From Gemmataceae bacterium (GTDB lineage Bacteria > Planctomycetota > Planctomycetia > Gemmatales > Gemmataceae): 62,242 bases of DNA. The notes beneath the pieces are model-generated. The model ran no database searches and was not told the DNA's origin. It saw nothing but the letters and a program-made list of their open reading frames with translations. The translations under genes were made by a program, and so were the position numbers. Of this stretch, positions 18,068 to 27,942 are shown piece after piece. The DNA lies in the NCBI GenBank assembly GCA_025055215.1, contig JANWYO010000233.1, positions 1 to 62,242 on the forward strand, written 5' to 3'. Each line of letters opens with the position of its first letter. Position 1 is the stretch's first letter.

Positions 18068-19468
18068 ATGATCTCCTTGATGTGCCTGCTGATGGGCCCC
18101 CTGGTCGGGGCCGAGCCGCTGCGCTGGCCTGCTTTTCTCGGGGCGGGAGCCACGGCGATCGACGTGCAAACAATCCCGCTGAGATGGTCACCGAATGAAA
18201 ACGTGGCCTGGAAGACCTCGTTGCCTGGCAAGGGGCAGTCCAGCCCAGTGATCTGGGGCGGACGCGTCTTCGTCACCGCCATTGACGGCCCCATGAAGGA
18301 CACCTGCCAGGTACTGGCCCTTGACCTGGCCGACGGCCGCATCGCCTGGCGGCAGGAGTTTCCCGCTTCCCAGAAAGTCCGCAGCAACTACTTCCAGAGC
18401 CGGGCCGCCCCCACGCCGGTCGTTGACGCGGAAGGCGTGTACGCCTTCTTCGAAACCGGCGACGTCGGGGCATGGTCCCATGAAGGCAAACCGTTGTGGC
18501 GTCGCTCCCTGACCAAAGATTACGGAGCGTTTGAGTCAAGAATCGGGCTGGCGGCTTCCCCGGTACAAACGGAGGACTCGATCATCCTCCTTATCGACCA
18601 CGAGGGGCCGTCGTATGTCCTCGCCCTCGACAAACGGACCGGCACGACACGCTGGAAGACCGAACGCGACAGCCGCGTCAGCTACGCCTCTCCCTCGCTT
18701 ATTCCGGTGGGTCCGTCGTGGCACTTGGTGTGCAGCTCCGCCGGAAGCATCGATGGCTACGACCCCAAGACGGGCAAGCTCCTCTGGTCGGTGGACGACG
18801 TCGGTGGCAACACAGCCACCACGCCGTTGGCACTGGGCAACGGCCGCCTACTCATCGGCGCGGGCCCCGGCATGCATAACGAGCGCGAGCCGGAAGCGCG
18901 TCGGACCAACTTCGTACTCGCCGTCGAGCCGGAAGAGGGGAGCTATCGCACGAAAGTCTTGTGGCGCACCACCGAGGCCATGACCGCCTTCGCCTCGCCA
19001 ATCGTCTACCGGAATTGCGCTTACTGGGTCAACCGGTTAGGCATCGTGTATTGCTACGACGCGGAGACCGGCAAGCTGCACTATTCGCAGCGACTCCGGC
19101 AGCTGTGTTGGGCTACGCCAGTAGGCATCGGCGACCGCGTCTATTTCTTCGGCAAAGATGGCCTGACCACCGTGCTGGCGGCAGGTCCGGAATTCCGCGT
19201 TCTCGCCGAAAACGCCCTGTGGGAGCAGAAGGACCCACCTGCGGCACCCCAAGGCGTCGCCGGATCGGCCCCCGGTGAGCACGGCCAGCCTTCGGGGCAT
19301 TCGGCCCCTCCCACCCCTGCCCGCGGCGGCCGATCCGGTAATCGGCCGGAGGCCGGCCCGGGCGGTCTGAACTTCGCCGACCCAGTGCAATACGGGGTCG
19401 CCATCGTGAATGGCAGCATCGTCATTCGGACCGGCGGTGTGGTTTATTGTGTCCGCGAACCGCGATAA
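18068..19468 (+). CDS. Exported PQQ-type beta-propeller protein
   Basis: A 466-residue protein with a signal peptide (MISLMCLLMGPLVGA) followed by PQQ-enzyme-like blades, each marked by a W or equivalent after a G-x-x-x-W pattern: ALDLADGRIAWRQEF, ALDKRTGTTRWKTE, YDPKTGKLLWSVDD, YDAETGKLHYSQR. These resemble BamB or PQQ-dehydrogenase-fold propellers but without recognisable catalytic residues. A low-complexity Pro/Gly/Ala insertion (about residues 390-435) interrupts the last blade. I chose ATG 18068 because it starts the signal peptide. Upstream TTG/ATG codons at 18008/18014 would bury it. It is followed 17 bases later by the cytochrome-like gene. Confidence 0.85.
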   Translation: MISLMCLLMGPLVGAEPLRWPAFLGAGATAIDVQTIPLRWSPNENVAWKTSLPGKGQSSPVIWGGRVFVTAIDGPMKDTCQVLALDLADGRIAWRQEFPASQKVRSNYFQSRAAPTPVVDAEGVYAFFETGDVGAWSHEGKPLWRRSLTKDYGAFESRIGLAASPVQTEDSIILLIDHEGPSYVLALDKRTGTTRWKTERDSRVSYASPSLIPVGPSWHLVCSSAGSIDGYDPKTGKLLWSVDDVGGNTATTPLALGNGRLLIGAGPGMHNEREPEARRTNFVLAVEPEEGSYRTKVLWRTTEAMTAFASPIVYRNCAYWVNRLGIVYCYDAETGKLHYSQRLRQLCWATPVGIGDRVYFFGKDGLTTVLAAGPEFRVLAENALWEQKDPPAAPQGVAGSAPGEHGQPSGHSAPPTPARGGRSGNRPEAGPGGLNFADPVQYGVAIVNGSIVIRTGGVVYCVREPR

Positions 19469-19485
19469 GCAAGGAGGGTCGATCC

Positions 19486-20745
19486 ATGCCGCATTCATCG
19501 CGCTTTCCGGCCGGGATGTCGATCCTCGGAGCGATGCTCCTGGCGATCGGCCCCGGATGGGCCATCGACTACGAGCATGAGCCCATTCGGTACAGCCACA
19601 CGCCCGCGAACAACGTCATCACTCGGCTTCAAGCGGACCTGGATGCCGGAAAGACCAACCTGGCGTGGACGGAGGAACACGGCTATTTGCCGGCCCTCCT
19701 GCGGCAGCTGCATGTGCCGCTGTCATCTCAGGTGCTGGTGTTTTCTGCCACCAGTCAGCAGCGTCACCTGATCGGCCCCAAGAGTCCGCGGGCCATTTAC
19801 TTCAACGACGAGGTCCACATCGGCTTTGTGCGCGGCGGGTTCCTGGAGTTGGCCGTTGCCGACCCCGAGTTGGGCATGGTGTTCTACCAGTTGGCCCAGG
19901 ATCGCACGGCGACACCGAAATTCGTCCGCTTGACCGATAACTGCCTGAGCTGCCACGGATCGACGCGGACGCGCGACGTGCCCGGGTTGCTGGTGCGTTC
20001 GGTCTTCGTCGGCCCGGACGCGCAGCCCATCCTGGCGGCGGGCAACTACCGCACCGATCAAAGCAGTCCGTTGGAGCAGCGCTGGGGCGGCTGGTACGTC
20101 AGCGGCACGCACGGTAATCAGCGGCACCTGGGCAACCTTGTCTTGCCGTCGTCGCGCAAGCCCAAGACGATCGACAACGCTGCGGGGCAGAATGTCACCG
20201 ACCTGTCACGATTCTTCGACGTCAAGTCTTATCTGACGCCCCACAGCGACATCGTGGCCCTGATGGTGTTGGAGCACCAGATCGACGCTCACAATTACCT
20301 CACGCGACTCCGCTTCACCGCTCGCCTGGCTCGGCACCGACTCAACGAATCCGATGCCAAGGCAAGGGTCGCCGAGGCCGTGGACGACCTGGTCAAGCAG
20401 CTGCTCTTCAGCCGGGAGACGGCGTTGACCGCTCCGATTCAGGGCACATCCGAGTTTGCCCGCGACTTCGCGGCCGCCGGCCGGCGCGACCGCCACGGGC
20501 GGTCGCTCCGCGATTTCGACTTGCAGCGCCGCATCTTCCGCTACCCGTGCAGCTACATGGTGTACTCCACGGCGTTCGACACTTTACCGGCCGAGGTCAA
20601 AGAGGACGTTTATCGCCGGCTCTGGCAAGTCCTCAGCGGGGAGGACCAACGAGAAGATTTTCAGCACCTGTGTCCCGAAGACCGACAGGCCATCGTGCAA
20701 ATCCTCCGCGATACCAAGGCCGATCTTCCCGCCTATTGGCGGTAA
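19486..20745 (+). CDS. Exported cytochrome c-like protein with one CXXCH
   Basis: A 419-residue protein with an N-terminal hydrophobic segment (about residues 10-27) and a single haem-attachment motif CLSCH at residues 153-157, followed by GSTRTRDVPG. Downstream is a long helical domain (FFDVKSYLTPHSDIVALMVLEHQ) without a family I can name. AAGGAGGG precedes the ATG at 19486 at a good distance. It is the second gene after the PQQ-type propeller, so the pair may form a periplasmic redox unit; this is inferred from context only. Confidence 0.8.
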   Translation: MPHSSRFPAGMSILGAMLLAIGPGWAIDYEHEPIRYSHTPANNVITRLQADLDAGKTNLAWTEEHGYLPALLRQLHVPLSSQVLVFSATSQQRHLIGPKSPRAIYFNDEVHIGFVRGGFLELAVADPELGMVFYQLAQDRTATPKFVRLTDNCLSCHGSTRTRDVPGLLVRSVFVGPDAQPILAAGNYRTDQSSPLEQRWGGWYVSGTHGNQRHLGNLVLPSSRKPKTIDNAAGQNVTDLSRFFDVKSYLTPHSDIVALMVLEHQIDAHNYLTRLRFTARLARHRLNESDAKARVAEAVDDLVKQLLFSRETALTAPIQGTSEFARDFAAAGRRDRHGRSLRDFDLQRRIFRYPCSYMVYSTAFDTLPAEVKEDVYRRLWQVLSGEDQREDFQHLCPEDRQAIVQILRDTKADLPAYWR

Positions 20746-20788
20746 TTTCGGTCACGCGTACGGGACATGCCGATCCCTCCCAACCTTA

Positions 20789-20829
20789 GGCGCCCGCGCT
20801 GGCAAGTCTCGGCTGGCAGCGCGGGCGCC
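20789..20829 (+). terminator. Hairpin after the cytochrome-like gene
   Basis: A 12-bp perfect stem GGCGCCCGCGCT/AGCGCGGGCGCC with a 17-base loop starts 44 bases after the stop. No T-tract. Confidence 0.55.
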
Positions 20830-20924
20830 CTCGCGCGCGGCCCGTCGCAGCCTTTCGACCGGCCCGGATCTTCATGCCTTTTTCCGCGACCGACCCACCA
20901 ACCCCACAAAGGCGGCGGGCAACC

Positions 20925-21165
20925 ACCTCCAGAGGGCCGGGCGGGTGCGTACCTCTGGATTTCGGCAGGGCAGGGGTGCAGTGACGTAGAGACATCGATC
21001 CGTTCGCGCTCGCCGCAGGAGGGGAGGGGTGTGCAGGGTACGGAGGGAGGTTCATCGTTTCGCGCTCGCTGGGCACGTGGCGAGCGCGAAACGATGAATA
21101 GGGGCGGGGGGCAGCGGAAAAACACTGCCGCCTGGAGCAGGCAACCCCGCTCCACAAGACTGGCG
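20925..21165 (-). repeat. Dispersed palindromic intergenic repeat, copy 2 (with perfect 19-bp hairpin)
   Basis: The longest and cleanest copy, in reverse orientation, filling much of the 538-base gap 20746-21283. Its core is a perfect 19-bp inverted repeat (21051-21069 with 21080-21098, arms TTCATCGTTTCGCGCTCGC and complement) around a 10-base loop. On the minus strand it is preceded by a GGCGGCAGTGTTTTTCCGC box and followed by GCGAGCGCGAACGGATCGAT and CCCTGCCGAAATCCAG boxes that recur in copies 3-6. Confidence 0.8.
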
Positions 21166-21283
21166 CAACCTCGACGCGGCCTTGATTGACTCCATTGCCG
21201 GTCGTTGCTAGATTGACGCATCCGCCCGGACGCTGCCGGAAGAATCGCTCGTGCCGCCTGATGAATTGCATCTGGAGGTTGCT

Positions 21284-24200
21284 ATGGTGCGTCGCGCCTT
21301 GAGCCTGCTGCTGGCTGTGGTCGGCTTCGGGACGATGACCTGGATCGAGGCCGCGGAAGGGCCGAGTGACGTGCCCGTGACAGCGACCCTTAAAGGGCAC
21401 GAGGACACGGTCTACGCGATCGCCTACAGCCCGGACGGCCGGTGGATCGTCACGGGGAGCTTCGACAAGACGCTGAGACTGTGGGAGGCGGCCACGGGAA
21501 AGCCGGTGCGCACCCTCGCGGGGCCGAACGGCCACCAGGGGCAAGTGTTGGCGTTGGCCTTCAGCGCCGATGGGCGGAGCGTGGCTTCTGGCGCGGCGGA
21601 CAACACGGCCAAAGTGTGGGACGTGCCCAACGCCAGCCCGGTGCGCGACTACGCCTTGCCGGACGTTGCGCACGGGGTAGCGTTGAGTCCGGACGGCAGC
21701 AAGCTGGCCACGGCGGGCAAGAATGGGGCCGTCGTGGTGTGGAACACCGGCGACGGCAAGCAACTGGCCACATTCAGCGGACATGCGGGGGATGTGCTCA
21801 GCGTCGCCTTCAGCGCCAATGGTCAACTCCTGGCCAGCAGCGGCAGCGATCGAACGATCCGTTTCTGGGACGTCGGCAAGGGGCAGCCCGTCGGCGTGGT
21901 GGGCGCCCACGCCGGCCCAGCCCTCCGCGTCGCCATCCACCCGAACAACATCACGGCTTACAGCGTCGGGGCCGACGGCACGTTGAAAGTTTGGCAACTT
22001 CCGATTTCCGCGCCCCTCGTCGCGCCGCCTCACGACGGTGCGGTCACCACGCTGCGGCTATCGGCCAACGGCGCCCAGTTCCTTAGTGGCAGCGCCGACA
22101 AAAGTGTGCGTCTGAGCAACCTGGCGAATGGGCAACTCGTGCGGCGCTTCGAGGGAGCCGCTGCCGCGGTGCTCTCGGTGGCCGCTTCCAAGAACGGCAA
22201 CTACGTTGCCGGCGGCACGGCCGACGGCAAGCTGCTAGTCTGGAGTGCCGGCGACGGCAAGCTGCTTAGCCAAGTCGCGGCCCACCAGGGCGGCACCACG
22301 GCCGTGCAATTCACGCCCCAAGATCAGCAGCTGCTGACGGCCGGCGGTGATGGTCGGCTGCGCGTCTGGGCCGTGCCGCCGCTACCTGGCCGCTTGCTGG
22401 CCCACCCGGATGGGGTGACCGCTGCCGTCCTGTCGGTGGATGGGAAGCGCCTCATCAGCGGGGGCGCGGACAAAACCGTCCGAAGCTGGAACCTGACGAC
22501 GGGGCAAGTCGAGAGGCAGTATCTGGGCCACACGGCCGGGGTCGCAGCCGTCGCCCTCAGCCCCGACGGGAAGTACCTGGTGTCCGCTGAGGCGGCTCCC
22601 GTCATCCGCTTTTGGAACCAAGAGAATGGCCAGCCGGCCGAGGCGCTGGGCGGGCACACCGGTTCGATCACCGCGTTGGCCTTCCATCCCAGCAGTCAGC
22701 AACTGGTGTCGGCGGCTGAAGACGGCCTGGTCAAGCTCTGGAAGCTGCCGCTGCTTCCTTCCCGATCGCTGGTCCACCCCGATCAGGTGACCGCCGTTTC
22801 CCTCAGCCCCGACGGCACGCGGTTGTTGACGGGCTGTCTCGACAAGCAGCTGCGGACATGGAATTTGGACAAGGGACAGCCGGAGCGCAGCTGGAACACC
22901 GGCTCGACGATCACCGCCGTGGCTTACGCGACTGTCGGCGGCGTCGCCGCCGCCGGCTTGGCCGACAAGGCGATCCTCCTCGTCAACCCGGCCGACGGCA
23001 AAGAGCTGAAAAAGATCGACAACCTTCCCGCCGCCGTCTTGGCCGTGACCTTCAGCCCCGAGGGCAAACTGGCCGCGGCCGGCTTGGCCGACCATTCCAT
23101 CCGTCTCTTCGACGTGACTCAGGGCAAGGAAGAAAAGAGCCTTCCCGGACATACGGCTCCGGTCAGTGCCCTGGCTTTCGCCCCCAAGGACAACCTGCTC
23201 ATTTCGGCAAGCGCTGACAAGACGGTGCGCATCTGGAACGTGGTTGAGGGCAAGGCGACCTCCACGTGGACGACCGCCGCGCCGGTGGCAAGCCTGGCTG
23301 TGAGCCGGGACGGCGCCCGGGTGGTGGCGGGGGGTGACAAGAGCGTGCAGGTCTGGGACCTGGCGCAGGGCAAGCCGACAGCCACGCTAACGCTCCCCGC
23401 GGTGGTGCGAAGTGTCGCCTTCACCGCCGACGGCAATCAACTGGTGATCGGATGTGAAGACCATCAAGTGCGCGTTTATGGGCTCGATGGCCGGCTGCGG
23501 GAGTCGTTCGGGCACGACGGCCCAGTGCTGGCCGTCGCCGCCCACCCCGACAACACGCGAGTCGTTTCCGCCAGTGCTGACAAGACGGCCCGCATCCGCG
23601 GCTTGGCCCTGGTTTGGCAGGTCAGCCACGCCGGCCCGGTCCGACAAGCCCTCTTCAGTCCGAAAGGCGACCGAGTCTACTCCGCTGGTGACGACCGCGT
23701 CATCAAAGCCTGGGCCGTGGCCGACGGCAAGGAGGTCCAGGCGATCACCGGGCTGATGGCTCCCATCCGAGGACTGAGCCTCAACGGCGACGGCGGCCGA
23801 TTGGCCGCCGTCGCCGACAAGACCCTCAAGGTCTGGAACCTGGCCGAGGGCCAGCCCCTTTTGGAACAGACGCTACCCGCCGCCGCAGACAGTGTCGCCC
23901 TCAGTCCCAACGGCAGCCGCGTGGCTGTCGCCTTCGCCGACGCCGGCGCTTTTCCGATCCGGGTCATCGACGTCGCCCGCGGTCAGGAGTTGCAGTCTTT
24001 CTCAGAACATGCGGCCCCGGTGCGGGCCTTGGCCTTCGCGTCGGACAACCGCACACTCGTATCGGCCAGCCTCGACCGAACCGCCCGGGTGCAGGACGTC
24101 GCGGTCATCAGCGCAGTTGAGGCGCACCCCGGGGGGGTGGTGGCCGCCGAGGTCCTTCCCAGCGGCGCTCAGGCGCTCTCCGCCGGGGCCGACAAGCAGG

Positions 24201-25849
24201 TGAAGCTCTGGGACCTGAGCAACGGGAAAATGGTCAAGTCGTTCGGTCCCGTCGATACTCCGATCACTGCGGCGGTCGCCAGCCCCGATGGTCAGGTAGC
24301 CGCCGTCGGGTCCGGCAAGACCGTCAAGCTCTGGAACCTGTCCGACGGCAAGGAACTGATGACATTGCCCCACCCCGCCGAGGTCGTGTCGCTGGCGTGG
24401 AATGCGGATCGCTCCCGGATTGTCACCGGCGGGCTGGACCAGGTGGCGAGGGTCTGGGACTTGGCCACGGGAAAAGAGTTGGAATTTTACTCGCACGGTG
24501 GCCCCGTGCGGGCAGTGCTCTTCCACAGCAACAACGCCGCGATCGTCACTGGCACCGAAGACAAAGCAGTGACGGTGCACCCGATCCACGCCCTTCGAGT
24601 GATCGCGGCGGCAACGGGCCCCATCCGCGGCTTGGCAGTCGCCCCCGACGGCAACCCAATCACGGCCAGCGACGACAAGAGCGTCGTGGCGTGGAACGTC
24701 GCTAACGGAACGGCCCTCCGTTCGTTTGCTGGGGCCACGGGCGGCGTGGCCGCCGTGGCTGTCGCCCGCAATGGGGCCGTGCTGGCGGCGGGTGGTGTCG
24801 ATCAGGTCGTGCGCTTGTACACCGTCGCCGACGCCAAACCACTTCTGGAACTCAAAGCCCCCGGTGCCGTGACCAGCCTCGGCTTCAGTCCCAACAATCT
24901 CGCCCTGGCAGCCGCCTGCGCCGATCGCTCGGTGGTGGTCTGGAACGTGGGCTACACGCCCGGGCAGCCTCCGGCGGCCGACTTCGGCAAAGTCATTCAG
25001 ACGTTCGAACATGCCGCCGGGGCCACCGACGTGACCTTCGGCCCCGACAACCTGGGCCTGGTTTCCAGCAGTCTCGACAAGACGGCCAAGGCTTGGCGAT
25101 TGGCCTCGGATGCTCCCACTCGCAACTTTCCGCATCCCGCGATCGTCGACGCCGTGGCGATTCATCCGGGTGGAACCCTCTTGGCTACTGGCTGCCACGA
25201 CGGCGTCGTGCGCATTTACGATCTCCTGAAGCCGCAACAGGGCCCGCGGCAGATCAACGCCCACACGCAGCCGACGGCCTCACCGGTCTACAGTGTGGCT
25301 TGGAGCCCGGATGGGCGACAGCTGGTCTCCGCGAGCTACGACCAAACGCTGAAACTCTGGGACGCCAACGCCGGCACCCTCGTCCGCGAGTTCAAGTCAT
25401 ACAAAGAGAAGGAGTTCGAGAAGGGGCACCGGGAAGCGGTCTTCGCCGCGGTATTCAGCCCGGATGGCAAGTGGTTGGCTTCGGGGAGCAGCGATCAAAC
25501 GGTCAAGCTGTGGAACGTCGCCGATGGGCAGGTGGTTCGGGAGTTCATTCCTCCCGAGTTCGCTGGGCCGCCGCCGCGGTCTCATCCCGGGTGGGTCTAT
25601 GCGGTGCGCTTCACCGCCGACGGACGGTTCTTGATCAGCGGGGGCACCGCTCCGCGACGAAAAGGGTACTTGGCCATCTGGAATGCCGCCGACGGCAGTC
25701 GGGTCTTCGCCCGCGAAATCCCCCTGGGGCCGATCCACGGCTTGGCCCTGTCGCCTGACGGTCAGTCGGTCGCCCTGGCCTGCGGCGGCCAAGGGCCGAC
25801 CGCGACCGAAGTGCCCGCCTATGTCATCCGCCTGCCGTCGCTCAAATGA
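21284..25849 (+). CDS. Giant exported WD40 protein (about 35 blades)
   Basis: A 1521-residue protein with a signal peptide (RALSLLLAVVGFGTMTWIEA) followed entirely by WD40-type repeats of about 40 residues. Dividing it by eye at each recurring H-x-x-x-V start gives about 35 blades, which equals five seven-bladed propellers. Good blades read like VYAIAYSPDGRW, then TGSFDKTLRLWEAATGK. Several blades (for example those ending PLPGRLLAH, PLLPSRSLVH, ALRVIAA) are short and lack the WD. No enzymatic domain is visible, so it is probably a protein-interaction scaffold in the periplasm or at the cell surface. GGAGG precedes ATG 21284; the in-frame GTG at 21251 would put 11 residues before the signal peptide. 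Confidence 0.93.
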   Translation: MVRRALSLLLAVVGFGTMTWIEAAEGPSDVPVTATLKGHEDTVYAIAYSPDGRWIVTGSFDKTLRLWEAATGKPVRTLAGPNGHQGQVLALAFSADGRSVASGAADNTAKVWDVPNASPVRDYALPDVAHGVALSPDGSKLATAGKNGAVVVWNTGDGKQLATFSGHAGDVLSVAFSANGQLLASSGSDRTIRFWDVGKGQPVGVVGAHAGPALRVAIHPNNITAYSVGADGTLKVWQLPISAPLVAPPHDGAVTTLRLSANGAQFLSGSADKSVRLSNLANGQLVRRFEGAAAAVLSVAASKNGNYVAGGTADGKLLVWSAGDGKLLSQVAAHQGGTTAVQFTPQDQQLLTAGGDGRLRVWAVPPLPGRLLAHPDGVTAAVLSVDGKRLISGGADKTVRSWNLTTGQVERQYLGHTAGVAAVALSPDGKYLVSAEAAPVIRFWNQENGQPAEALGGHTGSITALAFHPSSQQLVSAAEDGLVKLWKLPLLPSRSLVHPDQVTAVSLSPDGTRLLTGCLDKQLRTWNLDKGQPERSWNTGSTITAVAYATVGGVAAAGLADKAILLVNPADGKELKKIDNLPAAVLAVTFSPEGKLAAAGLADHSIRLFDVTQGKEEKSLPGHTAPVSALAFAPKDNLLISASADKTVRIWNVVEGKATSTWTTAAPVASLAVSRDGARVVAGGDKSVQVWDLAQGKPTATLTLPAVVRSVAFTADGNQLVIGCEDHQVRVYGLDGRLRESFGHDGPVLAVAAHPDNTRVVSASADKTARIRGLALVWQVSHAGPVRQALFSPKGDRVYSAGDDRVIKAWAVADGKEVQAITGLMAPIRGLSLNGDGGRLAAVADKTLKVWNLAEGQPLLEQTLPAAADSVALSPNGSRVAVAFADAGAFPIRVIDVARGQELQSFSEHAAPVRALAFASDNRTLVSASLDRTARVQDVAVISAVEAHPGGVVAAEVLPSGAQALSAGADKQVKLWDLSNGKMVKSFGPVDTPITAAVASPDGQVAAVGSGKTVKLWNLSDGKELMTLPHPAEVVSLAWNADRSRIVTGGLDQVARVWDLATGKELEFYSHGGPVRAVLFHSNNAAIVTGTEDKAVTVHPIHALRVIAAATGPIRGLAVAPDGNPITASDDKSVVAWNVANGTALRSFAGATGGVAAVAVARNGAVLAAGGVDQVVRLYTVADAKPLLELKAPGAVTSLGFSPNNLALAAACADRSVVVWNVGYTPGQPPAADFGKVIQTFEHAAGATDVTFGPDNLGLVSSSLDKTAKAWRLASDAPTRNFPHPAIVDAVAIHPGGTLLATGCHDGVVRIYDLLKPQQGPRQINAHTQPTASPVYSVAWSPDGRQLVSASYDQTLKLWDANAGTLVREFKSYKEKEFEKGHREAVFAAVFSPDGKWLASGSSDQTVKLWNVADGQVVREFIPPEFAGPPPRSHPGWVYAVRFTADGRFLISGGTAPRRKGYLAIWNAADGSRVFAREIPLGPIHGLALSPDGQSVALACGGQGPTATEVPAYVIRLPSLK

Positions 25850-25856
25850 GACAGGT

Positions 25857-26459
25857 ATGATTCGCGCCATTGTGTTGGACTTTGGCAATGTCATTGGCTT
25901 TTTCGACCATCGCCGCGCCATCCGCAAGATGGCCTCCTACACCGACGTCGCGGAGGAAGCGCTCGTCGGACGGCTATATGATCCGGAGTTGGAAGATGCC
26001 TATGAGTCTGGCCGGCTGACGACGCCGGAGTTCCTGCGTACACTCCGCCAACGGGGTGGGTTCCGCTGCTCCGACGACATCCTGGCCGACTGCTTCGCCG
26101 ACATCTTTTGGCACAACCCGGAGGTGTGCGCCCTGATCCCCGAACTGGCGGCACGCTACCGGCTCGTCCTGGGGAGCAACACCACCGAGCTTCACTCCCT
26201 TCGCTTCCGCCAGCAGTTTGCGGAGCAGCTCCGGTATTTCCACGCCCTGGTGCTGTCGCATGAAGTCGGTGCCCGCAAGCCGCGGCCGGCTTTCTACGAG
26301 CACTGCTGCCGACGGGCCGGCCATCGGCCGGATGAATGCCTGTTTATCGACGACCTCCCCGCCAATGTGGCCGGGGCCGAGGCGTGCGGGTTGCGCGGCA
26401 TGGTCTACCGGCCCGGGAGCGATTTGCGAGGTCAGCTCCGGGCCATTCTCGGGGCTTGA
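25857..26459 (+). CDS. HAD-superfamily phosphatase (YihX-like)
   Basis: A 200-residue HAD hydrolase starting 7 bases after the WD40 stop. Motif I is IVLDFGNVIGFFD, the D-x-G-N-V form found in YihX-type sugar-phosphate phosphatases rather than the usual DxD. Motif II is LGSNTTELH, motif III the Lys in GARKPRPAFYE, and motif IV FIDDLPANVAGAEACG. The small four-helix cap (residues 15-85) fits subfamily IA. E. coli YihX hydrolyses alpha-D-glucose-1-phosphate; that activity is possible here but not shown. The glyA start follows after 84 bases. Confidence 0.88.
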   Translation: MIRAIVLDFGNVIGFFDHRRAIRKMASYTDVAEEALVGRLYDPELEDAYESGRLTTPEFLRTLRQRGGFRCSDDILADCFADIFWHNPEVCALIPELAARYRLVLGSNTTELHSLRFRQQFAEQLRYFHALVLSHEVGARKPRPAFYEHCCRRAGHRPDECLFIDDLPANVAGAEACGLRGMVYRPGSDLRGQLRAILGA

Positions 26460-26543
26460 GGCGTGCGTTGCCCCGTCGGCCGGGCCCATCTTCGGGCCAA
26501 GGTCGTACAACAACCTTCAGACCCCAGACGAAAGGCGACTGTC

Positions 26544-27788
26544 ATGACCTCGTTACGCGATGCTGATCCAGCCATCTGGAAAGCGATCCAGGACGAACGC
26601 CGCCGCCAGCTCTTCGGCCTGGAAATGATCGCGTCCGAGAACTACGCCAGTCCGGCGGTCATGGAGGCCCAAGGGTCCGTCCTCACGAACAAATATGCGG
26701 AGGGCTACCCCGGCCGCCGCTACTATGGCGGCTGCGAGCACGTCGATGTCGTCGAACGACTGGCGATCGAACGCCTGTTGCAACTCTTCCCCGCCGATAA
26801 AGCCAACGTCCAGCCCCATTCCGGTGCCCAGGCCAACATGGCCGTCTACTTCGCGTGCCTGGAACCTGGCGACACCATCCTGGCGATGGACTTGGCCCAC
26901 GGCGGGCACTTGACTCATGGCATGCGGCTGAATTTCTCCGGCAAGCTGTACCGCGTCATCAGCTACGGGGTCCACCCACAGACAGAACGCATCGACTACG
27001 ATCGGTTGGCCCAGCTGGCGCGAGAGCATCGGCCGAAGTTGATTGTCGCCGGGGCCAGTGCATACCCGCGGGAGATCGACTTCGCCCAGTTTGCTCAAAT
27101 TTGCCGCGACGTCGGCGCCTTGCTCCTGGTGGACATGGCGCACATCGCCGGCCTGGTGGCCGCGGAGCAACATGCTGATCCGGTGCCGGTGGCGGATTTT
27201 GTTACGTCCACCACCCACAAGACCCTGCGCGGCCCCCGCGGCGGCTTCATCCTCTGCAAAGCGGCATGGGCCCAGAAAATCAATTCGGCCGTCTTTCCCG
27301 GTACGCAGGGCGGGCCGCTGATGCACGTCATTGCCGCCAAGGCCGTCGCCTTTGGCGAGGCCCTGAAACCGGAGTTCCGGGCCTATGCGGCCCAGACCGT
27401 CGCCAACGCCAAGACCTTGGCTTACGAATTACAGCGCCTCGGCTATCGCCTTGTGTCCGGCGGCACCGACAATCACTTGTTACTTGTCGATGTGGCCTCG
27501 CGCGGTCTGACCGGCAAAATTGCCGAGCAGGCGCTTGATGCCGCCGGCATCACGGTGAACAAAAATGTCATCCCCTTCGATACCCGGCCACCGCTCGACC
27601 CGTCCGGGATTCGCCTCGGCACACCGGCCCTGACGACACGCGGCATGAAGGAACCTGAGATGCGGCTGATCGCCCAGTGGATCGGCCACGTCCTCGCCGC
27701 CCCCGACGACCTGACCGTCCAAGAGCGGATTCGTGGCCATGTGCGGGAACTAGGGCAGCAGTTCCCGCCGCCGACGACATCGACGTGA
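26544..27788 (+). CDS. glyA: Serine hydroxymethyltransferase
   Basis: A 414-residue PLP enzyme interconverting serine and glycine with tetrahydrofolate, feeding the one-carbon pool. Motifs are [48 protein letters not shown], the PLP-lysine block [14 protein letters not shown], and [20 protein letters not shown]. Length and ends are standard. The ATG at 26544 gives [12 protein letters not shown]; the frame is open 81 bases upstream but with no family match. Confidence 0.97.
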   Translation: MTSLRDADPAIWKAIQDERRRQLFGLEMIASENYASPAVMEAQGSVLTNKYAEGYPGRRYYGGCEHVDVVERLAIERLLQLFPADKANVQPHSGAQANMAVYFACLEPGDTILAMDLAHGGHLTHGMRLNFSGKLYRVISYGVHPQTERIDYDRLAQLAREHRPKLIVAGASAYPREIDFAQFAQICRDVGALLLVDMAHIAGLVAAEQHADPVPVADFVTSTTHKTLRGPRGGFILCKAAWAQKINSAVFPGTQGGPLMHVIAAKAVAFGEALKPEFRAYAAQTVANAKTLAYELQRLGYRLVSGGTDNHLLLVDVASRGLTGKIAEQALDAAGITVNKNVIPFDTRPPLDPSGIRLGTPALTTRGMKEPEMRLIAQWIGHVLAAPDDLTVQERIRGHVRELGQQFPPPTTST

Positions 27789-27826
27789 AGCCCCGACGCT
27801 CAAGAAGACTCCCGCCCTCCGCTTGG

Positions 27827-27888
27827 GGGTTCGCGCTCGCTCCCCACCCGTTGCCCTCTCTCACGGGTTCGCGCTGGCTCCCCACCCG
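27827..27888. repeat. Two direct 24-base units, relic of the dispersed repeat
   Basis: GGGTTCGCGCTCGCTCCCCACCCG-like units at 27827-27850 and 27865-27888 differ at one base and are spaced 38 bases start to start. Their GGTTCGCGCTCGC core equals the half-palindrome of the dispersed repeats. They lie in the 154-base gap between convergent glyA and the DUF1704 gene. Confidence 0.55.
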
Positions 27889-27942
27889 CCGCCCCACGCT
27901 TGCGGAACCCTTTCCCCCAGACCCCGATCCTTCACACCTCCC

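Noticed and set aside
24002-25264. 420-codon minus-strand open frame inside the WD40 gene
   Set aside because: Repeat-driven antisense frame; the plus strand codes perfect WD40 blades.
27827-27888. Two spaced identical units, considered as a mini CRISPR
   Set aside because: Only two units, a 14-base spacer and no cas genes; the core matches the dispersed intergenic repeats.
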